13,688 bases of DNA from Gemmatimonadota bacterium (GTDB lineage Bacteria > Gemmatimonadota > Gemmatimonadetes > Gemmatimonadales > GWC2-71-9), in assembly GCA_024640185.1 (NCBI GenBank), contig JAHEFN010000029.1, positions 1-13,688 of the forward strand. The letters are read 5' to 3'. Shown here piece after piece: positions 7,261-13,288 of the stretch. The position numbers were made by a program, and so were the translations under genes. Each line of letters starts with the position of its first letter. Position 1 is the stretch's first letter. The notes under the pieces were generated by a model. That model ran no database searches and was not told the DNA's origin. It saw only the letters and a program-made list of their open reading frames with translations.

Positions 7261-8376
7261 TCACTCCGTGACCGTGAACATCCCACCCATCCCGAAGACA
7301 AAGTGAAAGCCGACGTGGCAGTGGAACATCCAGGTGCCCGGGTTGTCGGGCACCATGTCGGCCGTCGCCATCTCCATTGCCACCAGGGAGAGGACGTCGG
7401 TGCGCATCCCCCGGGAGGTCAGTGTCTGTCCGTGCCAATGCGGGGCGTGCATCTCGAAGTTGGTGGCGCCCATCGTGTACCAGCGGACCCGCTCGCCCAC
7501 CTTCATGGTGAGGCCGGGGAGGTGGCCATACTGGTAGCCATTCATGGTCTCGCGGAGGTTCAGGTTGTAGGACAGCTCCGCGAAGGTGGCATTGCGATCG
7601 ACCGAGGCGGGGTCAGTCGCGAAGGTGTTGATGTTGTGCTCAAAGTACCAGGAGTCATTCTCGTCGATCTCGGAGAATGAGATCACGAATTCGCGATCGA
7701 CATCATTGGGTGTGCCGTCAGCCTTGGCCATGAGGGGGTCGGTGATCAGCATCACGCCGATGAGGCCAGCGTTGACATCCTTGGACTCGTTGACGTGCGA
7801 GTGATACATCCACATTGCCGTCGAGCCTTGTTCCTTGGTGGGCCCGGCACGCTCCGGCACGGTCCAGGTGTAGGTGTAGGTGGAATCGGGATGAACACCG
7901 TCGTCGCCGCGGTCGGATGTGGGGCTGCCGTCGTTGTAGCCAGCGCCTTCGCTGGCCTTGTCGTAGAAGACCCCATGCGGATGCACCGAGTAGGGCTGCG
8001 TGGCATTGTTGTGGAAGACCACCCTGATGGTGTCTCCCACGACCGCACGGATCATCGGTCCCAGATAGCCGAGGTGCTCCCACGCAGGCGCGCGGGGCTT
8101 GAGGGTGGTGAAGGTGGAGTCGGTATACTCGCGGTAGAGGGCCTTGCGGTAGACCCTCCCGATCCGGTCTGATCCACTGGTGCCGATCAACACCTCGACT
8201 CCCTGCAGGGAGTCACCCCGGATCTGGTTGAGGCCGGTGGGGATGTAATCCCAGTTGACCTCATCGGCGGCGATGTAGTAGGTCCGGGTCTGGGGGATCG
8301 GCCCCGGTCCACCGGGTGCGGCGCACGCCGCACCAAGGAGGAGAAGTCCGGCGCGGGAGAGGGAACGAGCTATCAT
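7261..8376 (-). CDS. Two-domain multicopper oxidase lipoprotein (ceruloplasmin-like, type B pattern)
   Basis: 371 residues. The N-terminus (MIARSLSRAGLLLLGAAC) looks like a lipoprotein signal with Cys18, though Gly at -3 makes the lipobox weak. All four copper boxes are present: HPH (His132/134), HSH (His192/194), HAPHWH (His310/313/315) and HCHVGFH (His352, Cys353, His354, His358) with axial Met363. The eight trinuclear-site histidines and a complete type 1 site (His310, Cys353, His358, Met363) are therefore intact. The type 1 site lies only in the C-terminal cupredoxin domain; domain 1 has HSH, not HCH. That is the 'type B' two-domain laccase arrangement, as in Streptomyces small laccase, which works as a homotrimer. 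YLGPMIRAVVGDTIRVVFHN resembles ceruloplasmin/hephaestin domains. Substrate may be phenolics, Cu(I), Fe(II) or Mn(II); unresolved. I start at 8376 because upstream codons overlap the divergent gene and lack a signal. Confidence 0.92.
   Translation of the reverse strand: MIARSLSRAGLLLLGAACAAPGGPGPIPQTRTYYIAADEVNWDYIPTGLNQIRGDSLQGVEVLIGTSGSDRIGRVYRKALYREYTDSTFTTLKPRAPAWEHLGYLGPMIRAVVGDTIRVVFHNNATQPYSVHPHGVFYDKASEGAGYNDGSPTSDRGDDGVHPDSTYTYTWTVPERAGPTKEQGSTAMWMYHSHVNESKDVNAGLIGVMLITDPLMAKADGTPNDVDREFVISFSEIDENDSWYFEHNINTFATDPASVDRNATFAELSYNLNLRETMNGYQYGHLPGLTMKVGERVRWYTMGATNFEMHAPHWHGQTLTSRGMRTDVLSLVAMEMATADMVPDNPGTWMFHCHVGFHFVFGMGGMFTVTE
8197..8214. other. Perfect 18-bp palindrome inside the oxidase gene
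   Basis: GACTCCCTGCAGGGAGTC is perfectly self-complementary over 18 bases, within codons for GDSLQGV of the multicopper oxidase. Common codons can produce such a run, so function is not implied. Confidence 0.45.
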
Positions 8377-8471
8377 CAGGGATCTCGCGTTGGAGTCGTG
8401 AGTGAAGCACAAGAGACTACCATACCCCGGAACCGCGACGGCGCAACCTTGGCGTCGCCGGTGACGAGAGC

Positions 8472-8477
8472 AGGAGG
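8472..8477 (+). promoter_or_regulatory. Strong Shine-Dalgarno AGGAGG
   Basis: AGGAGG sits six nt before the ATG at 8484 and only three nt before the in-frame GTG at 8481; the spacing selects the ATG. Confidence 0.85.
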
Positions 8478-8483
8478 CAAGTG

Positions 8484-8888
8484 ATGAAGTCATCCATCCT
8501 CACCCGCATGAGTGCGATGGTGCTCGGCGCCACCGGAACGGCGCTTCTCTTCGCCCCCGACGGCATCCTGCAGCTGCTTCATCCGGAATTCCCGGTGTCG
8601 GCCTACTGGCTGGGCCAGCTTCTCGGCGCGTCATGGATCGGGGTGGCGAGCCTGAACTGGTATTCGCGGACGAAGGTGCTGGGTGGCATCTACGGTCGGC
8701 CCATCCTGCTGGCCAATCTGGCCATCTACTTCGTCGGTGGCATGAGTGCCGTGGGCGCGGCACGGCGAGCTGGCTTTCCCCCGGAGTTCTGGTGGGTGAT
8801 CGTGCCGTCGGCGCTCTTTGCGCTGGGCTACCTGCACCTGATGCTGCGGGGTCCGTGGTCCGGAGACACCGGTCGGTTCGGTCCCTGA
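8484..8888 (+). CDS. Small integral membrane protein, unknown function
   Basis: 134 residues with four likely transmembrane helices at about 12-31, 42-60, 73-93 and 101-121 and short loops between. I do not recognise a named family with confidence; the length and four-helix layout resemble several uncharacterised 'DUF' membrane proteins. No catalytic or metal motif is evident: charged residues are few and lie at the loops (GFPPEFW, SRTKVLGG). It has the strongest Shine-Dalgarno in the window, suggesting efficient translation. Divergent from the multicopper oxidase (107-bp gap), so the two could share a regulatory region. The stop is followed by 160 bp without a clear gene before the lipoprotein at 9049. 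Confidence 0.8.
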   Translation: MKSSILTRMSAMVLGATGTALLFAPDGILQLLHPEFPVSAYWLGQLLGASWIGVASLNWYSRTKVLGGIYGRPILLANLAIYFVGGMSAVGAARRAGFPPEFWWVIVPSALFALGYLHLMLRGPWSGDTGRFGP

Positions 8889-9011
8889 TCCCTCGCGACC
8901 ACCTGGATGCTCGAGGTGACGGTTGGCATGGTCAACGGGGTCATCAGGAGTAGCATGGCAGCCGGCGTGGTGCACGGTGCCGACGTTCCACTGGGGGTGG
9001 TTGGAGATGAG

Positions 9012-9027
9012 AAGCGTCATGACGCTT
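9012..9027. promoter_or_regulatory. Perfect 16-bp palindrome, candidate operator
   Basis: AAGCGTCATGACGCTT is perfectly self-complementary over 16 bases and ends 21 nt before the ATG at 9049. Position and symmetry suit a dimeric repressor site; no regulator gene is next to it. If translation began at the ATG at 9007 the palindrome would be coding. Confidence 0.45.
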
Positions 9028-9048
9028 GGCGCCGGCAGGGTATCCCGG

Positions 9049-9495
9049 ATGCGGACGGTGTTGGGCCTGACCATGGCCGTTGGGCTCCTCGGCTGCAGCG
9101 GGCCGGAGGCGCCATTCCCCGAGCTGTTGCCACTCGGCACCTGGGGGGCGCAGGACGCGGGAGCGATCGTCACCGAGGACGAGTTCCACCTGCACATCGG
9201 CTGCACCTTTGGCGACGTGATGGGCAGGGTGAGCCTCGACGCCGAAGGGCGCTTCGTGGTCGATGGCAGCTACCAACCGCGGGCCTACCCTGTCGAGAGC
9301 GGCCCGACGGTGCCGGCACAATTCAGCGGCAGGATACGAGGCAAGACGCTCACGGTTGCCGTGGCGGTCAATGACACGGTCACCGGTGAGGTGCGCGCCT
9401 TCGGTCCGGTGGAGGTGCGACTGGGCACCGAACCGGGGCTCACCAACTGCCCGATTTGCACGGTTGAGCGGATGCGCGAACGTCAGGCGCCGTGA
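9049..9495 (+). CDS. Hypothetical lipoprotein with C-terminal CPIC motif
   Basis: 148 residues. The signal MRTVLGLTMAVGLLGC has a good lipobox (LLGC, Cys16), so the mature protein is lipid-anchored, probably periplasm-facing. After a short linker the rest looks all-beta (EFHLHIGCTFGDVMGRV, GRFVVDGSYQ, FSGRIRGKTLTVAVAV, GEVRAFGPVEVRLG). Two cysteines near the end form NCPICTVERM, a CxxC, with another cysteine in HIGC; together they could bind a metal or form a disulfide. Family not recognised. Start choice: the ATG at 9049 has CAGGG about nine nt upstream and gives a compact signal; the in-frame ATG at 9007 has GGAG directly adjacent, too close to serve, and would add 14 residues. The TGA overlaps the ATG of the VOC remnant (TGATG). 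Confidence 0.75.
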   Translation: MRTVLGLTMAVGLLGCSGPEAPFPELLPLGTWGAQDAGAIVTEDEFHLHIGCTFGDVMGRVSLDAEGRFVVDGSYQPRAYPVESGPTVPAQFSGRIRGKTLTVAVAVNDTVTGEVRAFGPVEVRLGTEPGLTNCPICTVERMRERQAP

Positions 9496-9572
9496 TGCGA
9501 TTGGACCACGTGGAGGTCTTCGTCCCGGATCGCCAGGTCGGCACGCCTCGAGAGAGCCGCCGCCGGTCCTAG
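9495..9572 (+). pseudogene. Truncated VOC/glyoxalase-family gene, N-terminal 25 codons
   Basis: An ATG overlapping the lipoprotein's TGA (TGATG) opens a 25-codon frame starting MRLDHVEVFVPDRQVG. That is the standard N-terminus of vicinal-oxygen-chelate (glyoxalase/bleomycin-resistance) proteins, LDHVxxxVxD, including the metal-binding His5 position. After about 16 residues the sequence departs from the family (TPRESRRRS) and ends at TAG, where normal members run to 120-150 residues. The stop shares CTAG with the convergent peptidase gene. I infer a gene cut by rearrangement at about 9540. A short native peptide is the alternative, but the family match at the start argues for a remnant. Confidence 0.6.
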
Positions 9573-11392
9573 GGCGTCCCCACCGCCCGTCCCCACGCCT
9601 CCTCGCCACCCACCACCGGCAGGGTGATCGAGGTCCCGTCCAAGTCGAGCGTCAGCTCGGTACCCGCTTCTGGCCAGAGGGTGAAGTCACGGTCGCTCGA
9701 GAAGACCATCACCCCGATCTGCTTCCCGGCAGGAATCACCTGATCGTCCGGCTGCAGGTCGAAGGTCATGTCGTAGAAGGTGCCCGGGACGACGGCCGCC
9801 TCCTGACGCACCGAGTGGCGGTTCCTGAGATCGGCCCACTCCCTGGTGATCAGCGAGAAGTTGCTCTGCCGCCGGTTCTCGGGCTCCACCCACGGCAACG
9901 CCACGAGGTAGACGCTCAGGTTCGCCGCCGGCTTGCTGAGCGCGAGACGCACGGTGACCCGGGCGGTGCCGGAGAGGTGTACCGGCTGGGTCAGCGTCGG
10001 CGTGGCATAGATGAGCCGGTGAGGCGACGCAGCCAGTTTGGCGAGCGAGTCGGCGCCGATGGCCACATTGTCGGTCAGCGACTCGCGGCCCTGGCCATCG
10101 ATGGCCATCGTTGCCAACCCACCCACCGAGTCACCGCCAGCCGTGAGGTGCAGCGTCACCCTCGACGCCGCGGGATTCGGCCAAGTGGCGTACGGGGTTG
10201 GCGCGTCACGCGTCGCATCCTCGCGGACGATCCAGGCCTGCGGACCCTCCTCCACGCCGTTCTGGATGCCGAAGAGGAACCGTGAGAACCACCGGTTCAT
10301 CATGTCGTCTGGCGGCGGTCCGCCGTGACCACCCTGATGCCAGTAGACCCTGAGCGGCACGCCACTCTCCTTGAGGGTCTCGACCACGTGGCCGGTGTGG
10401 AGCGGCATCACGTTCCAGTCGTTGAAGCCGTGCGCCATCAGGGTCGCCGCCTTGATGCCGCCGAGCTTGAGCCAGTAGTCGCGGTCGGCCCAGAAGTCGT
10501 TCCAGTCGCCGCTCACCCGGTCGCGGCCGGCCGCGAGCTCGCCATCACGCACGGTGGCGTCGCAGTACGGCCGCTTGGCGTCGTTGCCGCTGTTGATGAA
10601 ATCGTAGAGGAAATCGATATCCTCGCCGAGCCAGCCCCCCGGATGCCGCACCAGGCCGTTGCTGCGGTAGTAGTGCCAGTAGGAGGTGTTCGGTGAGACG
10701 GGGATGATCGCCTCGAGTCCCTCGACGCCGGTCGTCGCGGCCGCGAGCGGCAGGGTGCCGTTGTAGGAGGTGCCGGTCATCCCGACCTTGCCGGTGGTCC
10801 AATCGGCCATCACGGGGTCGCCACCGGTGGCGCTGGTATAGCCCTTGGCGCGGCCATTGAGCCAGTCGATCACCGCCTTGGGGGCCAGCTCCTCGTTGGG
10901 GCCACCGACCGTCGGGCAGCCCTGCGAAAGCCCGGTTCCCGGCGACTCCGAGTGGACCACGATGAAGCCACGGGGGACCCAGGTCGCGACGAAGGTGTTG
11001 GAGATCCTGGTGCGATCGGCGCGGAACGGCGGGCCCGGCTGTGAGACGCGCGCCGGTGGCTCGCCGCCGATCTCCTGATGGACGTCCCAGAGCTTGCTGC
11101 GGTCGTTGCCGGTGCCGGCGAAGTAGGGGGAGGTCTCGTAAACGACCGGGAGCTTGAGCCCCTCGGTATCGGTCTGCCCGGGTCGGGTCACGTCGACATG
11201 CACCCGGTCGAGCCGCCCATCGCCGTCGGTGTCGAAGGTGGTCTCGACCCAGAGGTGCTGTCGAATCCAGGTTGTGGAATCGGAGAACCCCTCGACCACC
11301 TGCGCCTGGCCGTCGCGGAAGATGGGGGCGGTCTTCGCCTGGGCGGTGAGTCCGGCGACTGGGAGCAGGAGGAGCAGTGGGGCGAGACGCAT
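9569..11392 (-). CDS. Secreted S15-family peptidase (X-Pro dipeptidyl-peptidase / CocE-like)
   Basis: 607 residues. Signal peptide residues 1-19 (MRLAPLLLLLPVAGLTAQA). The S15 alpha/beta hydrolase core has its nucleophile Ser209 in GMTGTSYNG, Asp325 in HGFNDWNV and His356 in WHQGGHGG, the Ser-Asp-His triad in the usual order. An N-terminal DTDGDGRLDRV (54-64), a DxDGDG loop, could bind calcium and is typical of secreted PepX-like proteins. The C-terminal 200 residues form the beta jelly-roll (PepX_C/CBM-like) domain. Family activities are X-Pro dipeptidyl peptidase or esterase such as cocaine esterase; specificity cannot be read from sequence. I start at 11392 (GGGAG about five nt upstream, signal peptide next); a longer frame upstream is non-homologous and overlaps the opposite-strand genes. 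Stands alone. Confidence 0.92.
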   Translation of the reverse strand: MRLAPLLLLLPVAGLTAQAKTAPIFRDGQAQVVEGFSDSTTWIRQHLWVETTFDTDGDGRLDRVHVDVTRPGQTDTEGLKLPVVYETSPYFAGTGNDRSKLWDVHQEIGGEPPARVSQPGPPFRADRTRISNTFVATWVPRGFIVVHSESPGTGLSQGCPTVGGPNEELAPKAVIDWLNGRAKGYTSATGGDPVMADWTTGKVGMTGTSYNGTLPLAAATTGVEGLEAIIPVSPNTSYWHYYRSNGLVRHPGGWLGEDIDFLYDFINSGNDAKRPYCDATVRDGELAAGRDRVSGDWNDFWADRDYWLKLGGIKAATLMAHGFNDWNVMPLHTGHVVETLKESGVPLRVYWHQGGHGGPPPDDMMNRWFSRFLFGIQNGVEEGPQAWIVREDATRDAPTPYATWPNPAASRVTLHLTAGGDSVGGLATMAIDGQGRESLTDNVAIGADSLAKLAASPHRLIYATPTLTQPVHLSGTARVTVRLALSKPAANLSVYLVALPWVEPENRRQSNFSLITREWADLRNRHSVRQEAAVVPGTFYDMTFDLQPDDQVIPAGKQIGVMVFSSDRDFTLWPEAGTELTLDLDGTSITLPVVGGEEAWGRAVGTP

Positions 11393-11420
11393 GGGATCTC
11401 CCGAGCGGTTGGAACGGCGG

Positions 11421-11437
11421 CGGGGCCGCCGGCCCCG
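11421..11437. other. GC-rich hairpin in the peptidase leader
   Basis: CGGGGCC, a three-base loop GCC, then GGCCCCG form a perfect 7-bp stem. It lies 28 nt upstream of the peptidase ATG and 51 nt before the small plus-strand gene. On the minus strand it would sit in the 5' leader. No T-run follows, so it does not look like an intrinsic terminator. Confidence 0.5.
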
Positions 11438-11488
11438 TTTCGGAAGAAGCTTACGCACCTGCCCGGAAAATGGCAGTAGCTTTGTGGC

Positions 11489-11638
11489 ATGGATCACGCT
11501 TCCCGCCACGACTCCGACGAAGAGATCGCCCTGATCCCGGCGCGCGGACGCTGGGCTCGGGCAAGCACCAAGCTCGGTCGGCAGGTCGAAGGCCTCCGTC
11601 AGGCGCTCGCGAGGGAGATCCAGCGGGAGGTCAACTGA
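11489..11638 (+). CDS. Predicted 49-residue small protein, unknown function
   Basis: A 49-codon frame (starts MDHASRHDSDEEIALIPARG) with TGA at 11636-11638, falling in the gap between the divergent peptidase and the SDR gene. It is charged and the second half (RWARASTKLGRQVEGLRQAL and onward) reads as an amphipathic helix. About 80% of third codon positions are G or C, as in the neighbours, which supports coding. No membrane segment and no known motif. There is no clear Shine-Dalgarno before the ATG. It lies 40 nt before the SDR gene on the same strand and may share its transcript. I do not recognise it; chance cannot be excluded for so short a frame. Confidence 0.45.
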   Translation: MDHASRHDSDEEIALIPARGRWARASTKLGRQVEGLRQALAREIQREVN

Positions 11639-11678
11639 CGCCGCCCGCCCGCGGGGCCTCCCGATTACCCTTCCGCCC

Positions 11679-13235
11679 ATGACCGACCAGGAAAACACCC
11701 AAGACCATCCCGATCCGGCCCTGACCGCCGCCCGGGCCCGCGAGGCCCTGGAGTTGCTCGAGGCGATCGCTGCTGACCGGACCCTCTTGGCCGACGTGCC
11801 AGAGGACGAGCGGCACCGACTCCTCAATGCGGCCGGCAAGGTCTTCGCCCCCGATGCCAGTACCCGGCGCAAGTACGTCCGTGAGATGAACCGGCGTCGC
11901 AAGGCGGAGGCCGTGGCCAAGGAGGAGACGGCACTCCAGAAGACGGGGATCCGTGCGATGCGTCGCCAGACGGTCTTCACGACACCCAACGTCTTTCCGC
12001 CCAACCGGTTCTCGCAGCAGGATGTCGACGACGACCCCGAGTTCCGGGAGCCGCGAATCGAACAGCATTGCTACGTCTGCAAGCGTGAATTCGATCGACT
12101 CCACCACTTCTATGACCAGCTCTGTCCCGACTGCGCCGAGTTCAACTTTGCCAAGCGCAGCGAGACCGCCGACCTCAGCGGCCGGGTGGCCCTCCTGACC
12201 GGCGGCCGCGTCAAGATCGGCTACCAGGCCGGGATCAAGTTGCTCCGCGCCGGCGCCCACCTGATCGTGACCACGCGGTTCCCGCGTGACTCTGCGTTGC
12301 GGTATGCCGCCGAGCCGGACTTCGGGGAGTGGGGAGATCGCCTGGAGATCTTCGGTCTCGACCTGCGTCACACGCCGAGCGTCGAGGCGTTCTGTCACCA
12401 GATGCTGGAGGAGCGGGACCGCCTCGACTTCATCATCAGCAATGCCTGTCAGACGGTTCGTCGGCCGCCCGAGTTCTATCGCCACATGCTCGACGTGGAG
12501 CGGGCAGCACTCGACCAGATGCCGAACGAGGTGCGGCAGCTGGTGGGACGATGGGAAGGCTGGCGGGGCGCCAAGATGTTGCCGGCCGAGGGCGGCGGCG
12601 ACGTGTCGATCGTCTCCTCCGCGGCCGGGATCGTCCGTGCGGCTGAGTTGTCGCAGGTGCCGTTGCTGCCCGAGGACCACGACATCGCCGAGGAGCTCTT
12701 TCCGGTGGGCCGGCTCGATCAGGACCTGCAGCAGGTCGACCTGCGCGAGACCAACTCCTGGCGGATGTTGATGGCCGAGGTGCCGGCGGTCGAGCTGTTG
12801 GAGGTTCACCTGGTCAACGCGGTGGCCCCGTTCATCCTCAACGCGCGCCTCAAGCCGTTGATGATGCGTTCACCGGAGCGCGACAAGCACATCGTGAACG
12901 TCTCGGCGGTCGAGGGGCAGTTCTATCGTCGGTACAAGACCACCCGCCATCCGCACACCAACATGGCGAAGGCGTCGCTCAACATGATGACCCGCACCTC
13001 GGCCACGGACTACTACCACGACGGCATCCACATGAATGCCGTGGACACCGGATGGGTGACCGACGAGGACCCCGTCGAACTCGCGAAGAAGAAGACCGCC
13101 GAGCACCGCTTCCACCCGCCGCTCGACATCGTCGATGGCGCGGCGCGGATCGTCGACCCGATCATCGACGGCTTCAACACCGGCCAGCACATCTGGGGAA
13201 AGTTCCTCAAGGACTACCGACCGACCGACTGGTAG
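11679..13235 (+). CDS. SDR-fold protein with N-terminal four-cysteine zinc-ribbon-like module and degenerate active site
   Basis: 518 residues, twice the size of a classical short-chain dehydrogenase. Residues 1-125 are charged and helical. A Cys131-X2-Cys134-X14-Cys149-X2-Cys152 array (HCYVCK...LCPDCAEF) looks like a zinc ribbon. The SDR fold starts at LSGRVALLTGGRVKIGYQ (166-183); the glycine motif has Lys where the third-glycine region normally has Gly. ISNACQT (254-259) stands for NNAG. About 95 residues are inserted between it and VHLVNAVAPF (376-385). Then HIVNVSAVEGQ and HPHTNMAKASLNMMT follow: Lys431 of YxxxK is present, but Thr427 replaces Tyr and Ala410 aligns with the catalytic Ser. 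By inference it is a nucleotide-binding but altered or non-oxidoreductase protein; I recall similar sequences as a conserved SDR subgroup. No Shine-Dalgarno; TACCCT at 11666-11671 could be a -10 for a leaderless start. Confidence 0.85.
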   Translation: MTDQENTQDHPDPALTAARAREALELLEAIAADRTLLADVPEDERHRLLNAAGKVFAPDASTRRKYVREMNRRRKAEAVAKEETALQKTGIRAMRRQTVFTTPNVFPPNRFSQQDVDDDPEFREPRIEQHCYVCKREFDRLHHFYDQLCPDCAEFNFAKRSETADLSGRVALLTGGRVKIGYQAGIKLLRAGAHLIVTTRFPRDSALRYAAEPDFGEWGDRLEIFGLDLRHTPSVEAFCHQMLEERDRLDFIISNACQTVRRPPEFYRHMLDVERAALDQMPNEVRQLVGRWEGWRGAKMLPAEGGGDVSIVSSAAGIVRAAELSQVPLLPEDHDIAEELFPVGRLDQDLQQVDLRETNSWRMLMAEVPAVELLEVHLVNAVAPFILNARLKPLMMRSPERDKHIVNVSAVEGQFYRRYKTTRHPHTNMAKASLNMMTRTSATDYYHDGIHMNAVDTGWVTDEDPVELAKKKTAEHRFHPPLDIVDGAARIVDPIIDGFNTGQHIWGKFLKDYRPTDW

Positions 13236-13251
13236 CTCGATCGGACCCTCC

Positions 13252-13273
13252 GGGGTATTCCTTAGGGAACCCC
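13252..13273. other. Imperfect hairpin between SDR and FG-GAP-like genes
   Basis: GGGG pairs with CCCC and TTCC with GGAA around a TTAG loop, with TA bulged. It lies 16 nt after the SDR stop and 15 nt before the next ATG. No T-run follows, so a terminator is only possible, not shown. Confidence 0.35.
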
Positions 13274-13288
13274 TCCCCTGGAGATACC

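Noticed and set aside
8377..8493. Upstream start of the multicopper oxidase at 8493
   Set aside because: It would overlap the divergent membrane-protein start and its Shine-Dalgarno, and would bury the lipoprotein signal behind 39 unrelated residues.
8907..9374. A 155-codon plus-strand frame covering the gap before, and part of, the lipoprotein
   Set aside because: No recognisable domain, Arg/Gly-rich end, and out of frame with the lipoprotein whose signal peptide and lipobox are convincing.
11393..12004. N-terminal extension of the S15 peptidase (about 204 more codons)
   Set aside because: The added residues are Arg/Ser-rich and overlap the SDR gene on the other strand; a signal peptide begins exactly at the ATG at 11392.
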